A stretch of 64,000 bases of DNA, from NCBI GenBank assembly GCA_003513845.1, contig DOTB01000050.1, forward strand, positions 12,364 through 76,363. The letters are read 5' to 3'. Shown in pieces: positions 1-7,765 of this stretch. Under the pieces are notes generated by a model. It did no database searches. It was not told where the DNA came from and was given only the letters and a program-made list of their open reading frames with translations. Position 1 is the first letter of the stretch, and each line of letters starts with the position of its first letter. This stretch comes from Candidatus Atribacteria bacterium. Its GTDB lineage: Bacteria > Atribacterota > Phoenicimicrobiia > Phoenicimicrobiales > Phoenicimicrobiaceae. Made by a program: the position numbers and the translations under genes.

Positions 1-35
1 TCTTTACAAACCATTTTATCAAATATATTTTCCAT
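1..35 (-). CDS. Start of an unidentified gene, cut by the window edge
   Basis: Only the first 11 codons are visible, reading MENIFDKMVCK. The ATG at 35 is preceded by an AAGGAAAGGGG ribosome-binding site, so it looks like a real gene start. It lies 41 bp past the stop of the upstream small-subunit gene on the same strand and is probably the next member of the glycyl radical enzyme operon. In known fumarate-adding operons this slot often holds a chaperone-like ATPase, but 11 residues cannot identify the product. Confidence 0.5.
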   Translation of the reverse strand, partial: MENIFDKMVCK

Positions 36-75
36 TTTTTACCCCTTTCCTTATTTTTTAATTTAACCCATCAAA

Positions 76-294
76 TTAAAGTGTCTGTGTAATATTATCT
101 TCCCAGCCGCTAGATGGCTCAAACTTATCACATTTCGGATTATCTCCTTTGATTAACTTGCCAGGAATAAATGTTGAGGTAGCTTGGGTATCTGGTAATT
201 TCTTTCTATTTACTGTGCAAGTTCCTTTAAAAGGATTCGTAGGTGCAACCATAAAATATTTACAATCTTTACAAGTTTTCTCTTTATTTTCCAT
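76..294 (-). CDS. Small Fe-S subunit of glycyl radical enzyme (BssB-like)
   Basis: A 72-residue cysteine-rich protein with the pattern C8-x2-C11, C26 and C54, which suits one iron-sulfur cluster. It starts with ATG behind a GGAGG site and follows the glycyl radical large subunit. Fumarate-adding enzymes such as benzylsuccinate synthase carry two small Fe-S subunits beside the catalytic alpha chain, with gene order activase, gamma, alpha, beta. This gene sits in the beta position. The family assignment rests on size, cysteine spacing and gene order rather than alignment. A small subunit of a decarboxylase-type enzyme is the main alternative, but those systems have one small subunit and not two. 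Confidence 0.6.
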   Translation of the reverse strand: MENKEKTCKDCKYFMVAPTNPFKGTCTVNRKKLPDTQATSTFIPGKLIKGDNPKCDKFEPSSGWEDNITQTL

Positions 295-350
295 ATTTTC
301 CTCCGTAAATAATTTTTTATAGTTTTACATATTTTAATTGAATTCCACAT

Positions 351-395
351 GTGAGATGATGGTTATTAATTTTTATAATAAAACCATCATCTCAC
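351..395 (-). promoter_or_regulatory. Strong intercistronic hairpin between large- and small-subunit genes
   Basis: A perfect 14-bp inverted repeat, GTGAGATGATGGTT at 351-364 and AACCATCATCTCAC at 382-395, encloses a 17-nt loop. It begins 17 nt past the stop of the glycyl radical enzyme gene. No U-tract follows in the direction of transcription, so it is more likely an mRNA-stabilising or processing hairpin, or a leaky attenuator, than a full terminator. Confidence 0.6.
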
Positions 396-411
396 TATTT
401 AACTTTTCTTG

Positions 412-2883
412 TTATCCGGCTAATTCTTGTTCTGTCCGAGCAATGATAGTATCTTGAGCATATACTGAAAGGTCTATAAATCTTGCACTATAACCGGCAA
501 CTCTAACAATCAAATCCGGATATTTCTCCGGATGCTTTTGAGCATCTCTCAATTGTTCATGGTCACATACGTTAAACTGTACATGATCTATACCCAGCTT
601 GTGCCAGGTTTTCATATAGGCAAACCATAATGGAAAACCTTTATCGCTGTTCATCACATTATGATCTAACTTTTGATTAAGTAGACAACCCTTTTGCAAG
701 CTATAGTCGATCTTTGCGCAGGAATTTAAAACCGCGGTTGGTCCCTTTTTGTCACAACCAATATATGGTGAGCTTCCTCCATCATCTAATACCTCTCCAT
801 GTCTCCTTCCATTAGGAGTTGCTCCAATCCTTGGTCCTAAAGTCCAATATATTGCTACATGTTGGGGAAGTGGTTTGGGATGAGCTCCAAAAAGATTGGT
901 ATTCTGTTGAAGTTCAAGGGAATGATATCTAAATAAATTTTTTGTTACATCGTCTACGTAATCATCATCATTCCCCCATTTTGGCGCATTCCAAAAGTCC
1001 AATCTCATCTCTTCATAACCTTCCCAATTTGCCCGAAGAGCCTTTACTAACTGTTCCATAGTATATTTCTTCTCTTCAAAGACCAATTTTTTTACCGCAG
1101 CTAAGGAGTCTGCTACTACCACATCATCCATTACGTTAAACCAAGGATTACAGAATTCGTCCCATTCAATACCATCGAGACCTCTCTCCACACACTCATC
1201 ATCAAGACTGGATAAAAATGGAGATTGGTAGAACTTTGCTTCTAAATATCTGGTTAGATCTCTGGACCTGGTAATTGCCGAATGAACATGTTGGTATTGA
1301 ATTTTGTAAGCCTGCAGTAAATCATCAAAGGTTTTAAACTTAGTAGGATCTCCGGTCTTTGGTCCTATTTGCATATCGGTGTAAGAATAATCATAACCAT
1401 CACTTAGAGCTAATTCTAGACACTTTCCAGTATAAGAGGAACAAGCCCACCTCGTTCTCAAACCACCATGTCTTCCTGTTGGTCCCGGAGACATACATAA
1501 ACACAAAGCCCATCTCCTGGCATCTTGTATGGAAAGCGTGCCACTTCCAAAACCCTGTACTAGTGAATTGATTGCAACTTCATCATTTTTAATTGAGGGG
1601 AAACCCAGTCCTCTTTTTATACATTCATAGGCATAACGAGCAGTTAGCTCAGGCATATTTTCGTGCCATCTAAGTCCTAATGATGGCTCAGTAGTCATCG
1701 CAGTTGCTGCTGCTTCTAATATAACATTAGTTAACTCGTTGCAACCATTACTGCCATCTGGTTCTACGCCTCCGATAGTAATAATAAAGAGGTCGTTTGC
1801 CCCAGCATGAATTTCCCTATACAATCTACTCTTTATAACTCCATGTTCTGAAACTTTTAATCTATGCAAAACTACCAGCTCTACTGCTTCTTCTCTGGTC
1901 ATAGGTTGTTCTGCCTTATCTATAACACTTCTCTTATAATAGGGCCACCACATTGTATCCATCTTGCAGGACATCCCACTTCCATAACGCTCTAAAGATT
2001 GAACAATCAGATAGGTAAACCATTGGGCTTGCACTGCATCTCTAAAACCCCGACAGGGTTTTGCCGGTACATGGTCACATATATCAGCAATCATCAAAAG
2101 TTCTTCTTTTCTTTTGGGATTTTTCTCTTCTTCAGCCATATATCTTGCTAACCTGGCATACCTTTTTGCCCATCTTATTACGGCTTTATCGGCAATTAAC
2201 ATTGCCTTCCACTCATCCATCTTTTTGGGCAAAGTCATAGCTTCCGGTCCATTCCAGGGATTTTGGTGTAGAAATTCATCTTGGGCTTCTTTTAGTTTTT
2301 TCTCTATACGCTCAATTCTACCTTCTAAACCATCTTCGAATACACTTTCGTAAGAAGGAGTAGGACTTGAATAACCAGTCAAATAGCCCGGGGATTCCAT
2401 TGATGCATTAGCGCTCTGAAGTTCTTTTTCCTCTTCGTCGATATATTTTTCCGCTTTAGCTTGAAGAGTATGGGGCTTCCACCATTCTGCAATTTCTCTA
2501 AATTCTTCTTTTTCATCAGGACAATATGGACTATTCAACAAATCAATATTTAAAAAATAGTTACTTTCCTGATAGATGGGCATAAGGTTGGGCTTCTCAG
2601 CATGATCACCCACTAACAGCTCGTGGTCCTTTATAAAGATAGTCATATTATCTAACACATTAGCCAGGGCTTTCGCTCTTCTTATTACCCACTCTTCACC
2701 ATCGGTCTCTTTAAAAGATTGGGTCATATATCTGGCTCTTTCTATTCCTGCCTTAACTCCCTTTTCGACGTATTCTCCTCCTCTGGTATGCTTCCACCAG
2801 AGAGTATCTTTTAATTTTCTTGCTCGCTCAGTCATCGGTTTAATCAATTCATCTTGTTTATCTTTTTCTGTGATATTTTTCAT
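412..2883 (-). CDS. Glycyl radical enzyme, putative fumarate-adding (X-succinate synthase) large subunit
   Basis: An 823-residue pyruvate-formate-lyase-like enzyme. The glycyl radical motif RVAGYSA is at 794-800, with the radical carried on Gly797. The thiyl cysteine is most likely Cys463 in the segment LCMSPG, followed at 503-510 by DMQIGPKT. As I recall, LCMSPG and the DMQxGPKTG stretch are typical of benzyl-/alkylsuccinate synthase alpha subunits. Those enzymes add a hydrocarbon or aromatic methyl carbon to fumarate. The activase and two small Fe-S proteins next door support this family over pyruvate formate lyase, choline lyase or glycerol dehydratase. The true substrate cannot be read from sequence, and the length is slightly under the usual 830-865. 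A double GGAGG/GAGG site precedes the ATG. Confidence 0.75.
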   Translation of the reverse strand: MKNITEKDKQDELIKPMTERARKLKDTLWWKHTRGGEYVEKGVKAGIERARYMTQSFKETDGEEWVIRRAKALANVLDNMTIFIKDHELLVGDHAEKPNLMPIYQESNYFLNIDLLNSPYCPDEKEEFREIAEWWKPHTLQAKAEKYIDEEEKELQSANASMESPGYLTGYSSPTPSYESVFEDGLEGRIERIEKKLKEAQDEFLHQNPWNGPEAMTLPKKMDEWKAMLIADKAVIRWAKRYARLARYMAEEEKNPKRKEELLMIADICDHVPAKPCRGFRDAVQAQWFTYLIVQSLERYGSGMSCKMDTMWWPYYKRSVIDKAEQPMTREEAVELVVLHRLKVSEHGVIKSRLYREIHAGANDLFIITIGGVEPDGSNGCNELTNVILEAAATAMTTEPSLGLRWHENMPELTARYAYECIKRGLGFPSIKNDEVAINSLVQGFGSGTLSIQDARRWALCLCMSPGPTGRHGGLRTRWACSSYTGKCLELALSDGYDYSYTDMQIGPKTGDPTKFKTFDDLLQAYKIQYQHVHSAITRSRDLTRYLEAKFYQSPFLSSLDDECVERGLDGIEWDEFCNPWFNVMDDVVVADSLAAVKKLVFEEKKYTMEQLVKALRANWEGYEEMRLDFWNAPKWGNDDDYVDDVTKNLFRYHSLELQQNTNLFGAHPKPLPQHVAIYWTLGPRIGATPNGRRHGEVLDDGGSSPYIGCDKKGPTAVLNSCAKIDYSLQKGCLLNQKLDHNVMNSDKGFPLWFAYMKTWHKLGIDHVQFNVCDHEQLRDAQKHPEKYPDLIVRVAGYSARFIDLSVYAQDTIIARTEQELAG

Positions 2884-2935
2884 TTTAACCTCTTAACCTC
2901 CTATTTTTTGTTAATAAACATTTTATAGAACTAAA

Positions 2936-3109
2936 TCACTTTTTCTCAAATCTATCACATGCTGTCATATCTTCCTTAACTGGTTTTGCTGTCCAATATT
3001 TGCATTTTTCATCCTGTTGAGGTAAAAAACAATCACCTTTACCTTTCGCATAATCCAAATCACTCTGTTTTAATGGTTTAAAATTTTTACATTCTTTGCA
3101 AACAGCCAT
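2936..3109 (-). CDS. Small Fe-S subunit of glycyl radical enzyme (BssC-like)
   Basis: A short gene of 57 codons with ATG at 3109 and a GGAGGTGGGG site just upstream. The protein starts MAVCKECKNFKP and has cysteines at 4, 7, 27, 36 and 51, ending in CDRFEKK. The spacing of C4-x2-C7, C27 and C51, with the GKGDC and KYW segments between, resembles the gamma subunit of benzylsuccinate synthase as I know it. It lies between the activase and the large subunit, which is exactly the bssC position. It probably binds one cluster and stabilises the alpha chain. Confidence 0.65.
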   Translation of the reverse strand: MAVCKECKNFKPLKQSDLDYAKGKGDCFLPQQDEKCKYWTAKPVKEDMTACDRFEKK

Positions 3110-3145
3110 CTCCCCACCTCCTTACTTTTTATTACTCTTTTTTCT

Positions 3146-4084
3146 TTACTTTTCGACGCCAATAAGCCCACCAATAGTAGTGGTAATATTATTCTTTTCC
3201 AAAAAATTCTCAATCCACTCTACCTGTTCCTTTTCCATAAATGGTTCACCTCTATAGATATAATTTAAACCTAATTGGGTGTATTTCTTCTCTGCAGAAT
3301 TGTGGAAAGGCAAAAGATCGACTGCTATTGTCGGATTTTGAAGGGCTTGAAGATAATCAACCATCAGACTAAAATTTTCTTTATTATCATTAAATCTGGG
3401 AATAACCGGGACTCTAATCCTGATATTTGCTTTTAGAGCGGACAATCTTTTTAGATTATCTAAAATCAGTCTGTTATCTACCCCGATAACATCTTTATGT
3501 TTAATTGAATCCATACACTTTAGGTCATACAAGAATAAATCTGTATATTTCGTTATTTCCTTTAAAATTTCCCATTTACTATACCCAGAAGTTTCTACTG
3601 CGGTATGGATCATTTCGGCTTTGAATTTCTTTAATAATTTAAGGCTAAATTCCGGGAAGAATAAAGGATCGCCCCCGCTTAGGGTGACTCCGCCATTTGA
3701 GGTTTCATAAAAAGGTTTGTCTCTTAGTGCTTCATCAACAATTTGCTCAAAAGCCAAAGCTTGTCCTACTTTTTCTAAGGCTTTAAACGGACAGCCTTCG
3801 ACACACTTTAGACATTTATTACATTTTTCTTTATCTATTAAAATAGCTTCTTTTTTGGGGGACCTCCAACTTATTGCTCCTTGAGGACAATTTTCAATAC
3901 ACCTTCCACAATGTTGGCACTTATCTTCATGGTAGTAAATATCTACTTTTGGGGATTTGCATTCAGGATTATGACACCAGGGGCAATTTAGACTACAACC
4001 TTTAAAAAATATTACGGTTCTTATTCCGGGACCATCATTAGCACAGTACCTCTGTATTTCAGTAATTAAAGGAATTTTAAGCAT
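3146..4084 (-). CDS. Glycyl radical enzyme activating enzyme (radical SAM, BssD-like)
   Basis: A 312-residue radical SAM activase. The SAM-cluster motif CSLNCPWC (CxxxCxxC) is near the N-terminus. A ferredoxin-like insert with two 4Fe-4S motifs, CQHCGRCIENCP and CNKCLKCVEGCP, follows. The GGDPLFFPEF segment is the usual SAM-binding GGEP-like stretch. The protein would cleave SAM and place the radical on Gly797 of the large subunit encoded two genes downstream. Length and domain order match activases of BssD, HpdA and CutD type. It is the first gene of its operon, with an IclR-type palindrome 50-66 bp upstream of the ATG. Confidence 0.9.
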   Translation of the reverse strand: MLKIPLITEIQRYCANDGPGIRTVIFFKGCSLNCPWCHNPECKSPKVDIYYHEDKCQHCGRCIENCPQGAISWRSPKKEAILIDKEKCNKCLKCVEGCPFKALEKVGQALAFEQIVDEALRDKPFYETSNGGVTLSGGDPLFFPEFSLKLLKKFKAEMIHTAVETSGYSKWEILKEITKYTDLFLYDLKCMDSIKHKDVIGVDNRLILDNLKRLSALKANIRIRVPVIPRFNDNKENFSLMVDYLQALQNPTIAVDLLPFHNSAEKKYTQLGLNYIYRGEPFMEKEQVEWIENFLEKNNITTTIGGLIGVEK

Positions 4085-4133
4085 TTGTTACTCCTCATTA
4101 CATTTATTTATCAAATATTGCAAATATCATTTT

Positions 4134-4150
4134 TGTAAACAACGTTCACA
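4134..4150. promoter_or_regulatory. Putative IclR operator A, upstream of the glycyl radical operon
   Basis: TGTAAAC-AAC-GTTCACA, a 7-3-7 palindrome with one mismatch. It matches the sites at 5082-5098 and 11814-11830 in half-site sequence and spacing. It lies 50 bp upstream of the activase ATG. A weak promoter reading TTGTTT-17-AATATT in the minus direction would have its -35 inside the site. Confidence 0.6.
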
Positions 4151-4256
4151 TCGTCATCTTAAAAAAAATAACAAACTTTTTAACTTTTTTATATTAATTT
4201 GTTGCACAATTAGTCATTTAGTCATTTATCTATTGAATCTCTTAGGGTTCATTCCC

Positions 4257-4271
4257 CGCAGCTCTGCTGCG
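4257..4271. repeat. Short palindrome behind the IclR gene
   Basis: CGCAGC-tct-GCTGCG, a perfect 6-3-6 inverted repeat with CATTCC on one side and GAGGAG on the other. It lies 32 bp past the stop of the IclR gene and is not followed by a U-tract. It looks like one of the short dispersed palindromes that recur in this window and may cap the iclR transcript. Confidence 0.4.
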
Positions 4272-4302
4272 AGGAGTTTCATTAATTTGGCATAATAATC
4301 CA

Positions 4303-5064
4303 TTACGACCATTCCCACTTTAAAAACCCTATTTGGGCAGAAATTTTTTCACCAGCAGCTAATATTTTTGATATTAATTTATATTTACCTTGTTCATTTT
4401 CTTTATTATAACGAATGTTCGGCCCACCTACACCCAGGACTGCTACTAATTCATTATAATTATTTAAGATTGGAACAGATATAGCATTTACCCCAGGATA
4501 CACTTCTTCTTTGCTGATGGCAAATCCTCTCTTTCTTACTATTTCCAACTCCTCTTTTAATTTGCTCATATCTATTTTATATTTATCTATTACCTCTTTT
4601 TTCTTCTCATCTGGTAAAAAAGCTAAAAATATCCTTGCTGAAGATCCTTTATCTAACGGCAATTCTGTCCCAATATCTAAGGTAAAACGGAGGGGTTGTG
4701 GTCCATCAACTTTTTCTATAATTATATTTCTATTATCAATTATTTGAGATAATATTACTGTTTCTCCTACTTCTTTAGCTAAGTTTTTTAATACTGGCCT
4801 ACTAACTTTGACTAAATTTACATTACCATAATGGGCTAAGGCAAGTTTTAATAGTTCATCTCCACAAAGATATATTTTTTTATCTTTGTCTTTTTCTAGT
4901 AAACCTTCTTCACATAAGGTATTTAAAATTTCAAAAATTACACTTTTTGCTAATCCTAAATGAGAGGCAAGTTCAGTTATCCCCCAGCCATTTGGTTTTT
5001 GAGTAAAACATTTTAATACTTGCGCTACTCGCCTTATATTAATATTTTTCCTTTTTTCAGTCAT
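4303..5064 (-). CDS. IclR-family transcriptional regulator
   Basis: A 253-residue regulator with an N-terminal winged helix (residues about 9-70, including GITELASHLGLAKSVIFEIL) and a C-terminal IclR effector domain. The C-terminal part has the RGFAISKEE and NAISVPI segments typical of the family. IclR proteins usually bind an organic acid and repress or activate a nearby catabolic operon. The gene sits between the flavoprotein/transporter operon and the glycyl radical operon, and near-identical palindromes precede itself and both of those. It is the likely specific regulator of the whole 1-11.8 kb regulon. Confidence 0.9.
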   Translation of the reverse strand: MTEKRKNINIRRVAQVLKCFTQKPNGWGITELASHLGLAKSVIFEILNTLCEEGLLEKDKDKKIYLCGDELLKLALAHYGNVNLVKVSRPVLKNLAKEVGETVILSQIIDNRNIIIEKVDGPQPLRFTLDIGTELPLDKGSSARIFLAFLPDEKKKEVIDKYKIDMSKLKEELEIVRKRGFAISKEEVYPGVNAISVPILNNYNELVAVLGVGGPNIRYNKENEQGKYKLISKILAAGEKISAQIGFLKWEWS

Positions 5065-5081
5065 TTTTTAAATCCTTTATT

Positions 5082-5131
5082 TGTGAACACCTTTCACATT
5101 ATATTTTAACAAAAACAATTTTATTTGTCAA
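5082..5131 (-). promoter_or_regulatory. iclR promoter with overlapping operator B
   Basis: The minus strand reads TTGACA (5126-5131), a 17-nt spacer, then TAAAAT (5103-5108). Just downstream, over the expected start of transcription, is the palindrome TGTGAAC-ACC-TTTCACA at 5082-5098. This geometry suggests negative autoregulation. Confidence 0.65.
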
Positions 5132-5244
5132 ATAACATTTTTATTTTTTTTACTTGGGTAAAATATTTTTTCACTGAACAAAAATAATTACATCCTAAAT
5201 CCTTTCCATTTTAAAATTGTTATTATTCATTATTCATGCAAATT

Positions 5245-5877
5245 TTAACTAAATAATCTTTTCAAAAGTATTCCAAAGTTATCAGTTAATCTATAAAGAT
5301 TATTCATCCCCTCAATATCTTTTATTATTGCTCCTCTTTCGTTTCCAAAAATTGTATTCTCATAACAAGAGCCCACAACTTGCATCTCATTAACCAACAT
5401 AAAATTATTCAAATTCCACAAAGCCATACCACCTCCTGCCCGACGTGCAACAGTTATGGCTGCTCCTACTTTACCTTTTAAAGCTGAATATGGGATATTT
5501 TTATAGGTAAAACCGGGATTATTAAAATCATCTTTAATGACAGATTTAGCTAGGATATGAAAATATCGGTTACCCCGGGTTATTAAGTCTTGCATTAAGG
5601 GGGTGATATTAAAACTATATATGGGGCAGGCCAAGATAATTCCCTGAGCAGTTATCATCTTCTCCATAATTTCCACAAGGTTATCATTAATAGGACATTT
5701 CCTTGTTCTTTTACAATTATCACAGGCCCGACAATGTTCAATCTTTTTGTTAGCCAGAGTTATTATTTCAGTCTCAATATCAATCTTGGATAATCTTTTA
5801 GACATAATCTGTAAAGCTAACTCTGTGTTACTATTCTTACGATGACTACCTGCAATAGCTATAACATTAATAGACAT
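5245..5877 (-). CDS. Iron-sulfur flavoprotein (Isf-like, flavodoxin fold)
   Basis: A 210-residue NADPH-dependent-FMN-reductase-like protein. After the N-terminal GSHRKNSNTE phosphate-binding loop it carries C49-x2-C52-x2-C55-x5-C61. That compact motif holds a 4Fe-4S cluster in archaeal and clostridial iron-sulfur flavoproteins (Isf). Such proteins move electrons between ferredoxin and small acceptors. It forms a pair with the similar gene upstream (36 bp gap) and lies between the TRAP transporter and the IclR gene. It probably serves the redox step of the same catabolic route. The partner and electron acceptor are unknown. Confidence 0.8.
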   Translation of the reverse strand: MSINVIAIAGSHRKNSNTELALQIMSKRLSKIDIETEIITLANKKIEHCRACDNCKRTRKCPINDNLVEIMEKMITAQGIILACPIYSFNITPLMQDLITRGNRYFHILAKSVIKDDFNNPGFTYKNIPYSALKGKVGAAITVARRAGGGMALWNLNNFMLVNEMQVVGSCYENTIFGNERGAIIKDIEGMNNLYRLTDNFGILLKRLFS

Positions 5878-5912
5878 ATTCCCTCCTCTGTTTCTATAAA
5901 AAAGATAATAAT

Positions 5913-6542
5913 TTAGGAAGAATGATAAGGATAAATGTCATCACTGTATTTTTTCTTAACATAATTAGATAGAGGAATTGAATATTCTTCCGGATATCTG
6001 TTACCATTCTCCTTAAATAATACCATTAAACGACCTATTTCCCATACAGATTTCATTGCATATTCATTTTTAATTACATCACCGGGTATAGTACCATAGT
6101 GAGCAACACATTCGACACATAACATATGAGAATATATGAAAAAGCGCCGCAAAACCCCAACTGCTGTATCCACCGCCACTCTTGCACCTACTGCAATTCC
6201 TGCTCCTACCTTGTTAGATAGTATTCCAGAAGCAGTATAAGGTAACAACCTATCCAAAAAAGCAACCCCCATACCACCAATGGTCCAATAAGTAGGAACT
6301 CCGATAACTATGCCATCAGAAGTTACCAATTTTTCGCCAATCTCTTCCATATCATCAGTTAAGTGACATTTTCCAGATTTTATACACTTCATGCACCCAT
6401 CGCAAAGTTGTATTTTTTTATCTCTAACGAAGATAACTTCGCTCTCTGCTCCGGCTTTTGTTGCCCCATCCAAAATTTGTTTTACTAAAACCTCTGAATT
6501 TCCACCGACTCTCGGTGTGCATACTATGCCTACAATTTTCAT
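5913..6542 (-). CDS. Iron-sulfur flavoprotein (second Isf-like paralogue)
   Basis: A 209-residue flavodoxin-fold protein with the flavin loop TPRVGGNSEV and the cluster motif C47-x2-C50-x2-C53-x5-C59, the same Isf spacing as its neighbour. Overall sequence identity to the neighbour looks modest, so this is an old pair or a heterodimer rather than a recent duplication. A GGGGG ribosome-binding site precedes the ATG. A long hairpin separates it from the transporter receptor gene upstream. Role inferred from context: electron transfer for the pathway fed by the TRAP system. Confidence 0.8.
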   Translation of the reverse strand: MKIVGIVCTPRVGGNSEVLVKQILDGATKAGAESEVIFVRDKKIQLCDGCMKCIKSGKCHLTDDMEEIGEKLVTSDGIVIGVPTYWTIGGMGVAFLDRLLPYTASGILSNKVGAGIAVGARVAVDTAVGVLRRFFIYSHMLCVECVAHYGTIPGDVIKNEYAMKSVWEIGRLMVLFKENGNRYPEEYSIPLSNYVKKKYSDDIYPYHSS

Positions 6543-6614
6543 TGTAATTACCCCCTTTTTTTCATTAAACCTTTTTATAATAAAAAAACATTTTTGCTAA
6601 CAAATATGTATCTC

Positions 6615-6668
6615 TGGGAGAAAAGGGGATTATAGATTAATACCTCATTAATACCCCTTTTTCTCCCA
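6615..6668 (-). promoter_or_regulatory. Hairpin between TAXI receptor and flavoprotein genes
   Basis: A 14-bp stem, TGGGAGAAAAGGGG (6615-6628) against CCCCTTTTTCTCCCA (6654-6668, one bulged T), encloses an AT-rich loop. It follows the stop of the binding-protein gene. Hairpins in this position often protect binding-protein mRNA and lower read-through. The U-rich run lies on the 5' side here, so it is not a normal terminator. Confidence 0.5.
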
Positions 6669-6716
6669 AAAAAAAATCTTCCCTTTAATTAAATTTCAAA
6701 CTATTAATTTTAATTT

Positions 6717-7679
6717 TTATTTTATTACTCCAACTTCTTTGAAATATTTCTCTGCGCCGGGATGTATAGGAACATTTCCCCATCCCGCAATAGCACTTCC
6801 GGCTAACTCTAATGAATTAAAACCATTGTGTGCCGCTTTTAGCTCATTTAAGTTATCCCAAACAGATTTAGTAAATTGGTAAACAAGTTCAACGTCTAAA
6901 TCTTTATGGGCAATAATCATAATTGGGAAAGCTAATGTTTTTACAGTTTTATCTACACCTTTATAAGTGCCGGCAGGAATTGAGGTAGGCGCCATTATGA
7001 ATCCCATAGCCTCATTAAACTTATCGGCATTTGGTCCATCTAATGGCAATAAATCTATACTTTTAGTAACCGCAACCGAAGCAATGCTCGGCATTGGTGT
7101 ATTGGCAATAATAACAGCTGCATCGATTTGCCCATCTTTTAAAGCATCAGCAGATTCTTTGGTACTCAAAGATGATATTTTATAGTCACCAGATTCTAAC
7201 CCATAGGCTTCTAACATAGCTGTGGCAATCCCTCTGGTAGACTGGCCTGGAGCTCCTATATTTATTCTCTTTCCCCTTAAATCTTCAATGCTATTAAAAT
7301 TATCTTTAGCATTTACTAAAATGTGTATGGGACACATTAGAAAGTTGAATAAACCCCGAATATCAGGATATTTAGCATAACCTTTAATTACAACATTATT
7401 ACTTGCTTCAGCAATAGGTATTGTTTGGTTAGCGATTAAACCTATATTCGCCTCAAAACCTTCTGTAACTTGAGGGAAAATTTTCAAGCCGTCTAAATGT
7501 TTATTTGCTACGTCAGAAAAAACCCCCCCCATAATATAAGGAGAAGATCCGGAACCAGATGTACCTAACGTCCACATAATACCTTCAGCTTTTACCTGAA
7601 TATTAAAACTACAAGCTACTATAGTAAAAAAAAGTAAGCCTATCAAAAACGGTTTTAAGATTTTTACTTTAATTTTCAT
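6717..7679 (-). CDS. TAXI-family TRAP transporter solute receptor (lipoprotein)
   Basis: A 320-residue extracytoplasmic receptor. The N-terminus has a basic start, a hydrophobic stretch and a lipobox TIVAC with Cys23, so it should be lipid-anchored. The segment TLGTSGSGSSPYIMGG marks the TAXI (TRAP-associated extracytoplasmic immunogenic) group. TAXI receptors bind carboxylates for Na+-driven uptake. It is encoded directly after the fused TRAP permease and probably captures the substrate of this regulon. The ligand cannot be deduced. Confidence 0.9.
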   Translation of the reverse strand: MKIKVKILKPFLIGLLFFTIVACSFNIQVKAEGIMWTLGTSGSGSSPYIMGGVFSDVANKHLDGLKIFPQVTEGFEANIGLIANQTIPIAEASNNVVIKGYAKYPDIRGLFNFLMCPIHILVNAKDNFNSIEDLRGKRINIGAPGQSTRGIATAMLEAYGLESGDYKISSLSTKESADALKDGQIDAAVIIANTPMPSIASVAVTKSIDLLPLDGPNADKFNEAMGFIMAPTSIPAGTYKGVDKTVKTLAFPIMIIAHKDLDVELVYQFTKSVWDNLNELKAAHNGFNSLELAGSAIAGWGNVPIHPGAEKYFKEVGVIK

Positions 7680-7765
7680 TTTTTATACCTCTTTTTTATT
7701 AATATTAATTGCTGTAGTTAAACTTAATAAATATTATCAATTTAAACATTTTTTTATTTTAATAC

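Noticed and set aside
412..2883. 4-hydroxyphenylacetate decarboxylase or choline/diol-type glycyl radical enzyme
   Set aside because: Two different small Cys-rich genes in the activase-gamma-alpha-beta order and the LCMSPG motif fit fumarate-adding enzymes better. Decarboxylases have one small subunit and choline/diol enzymes none.
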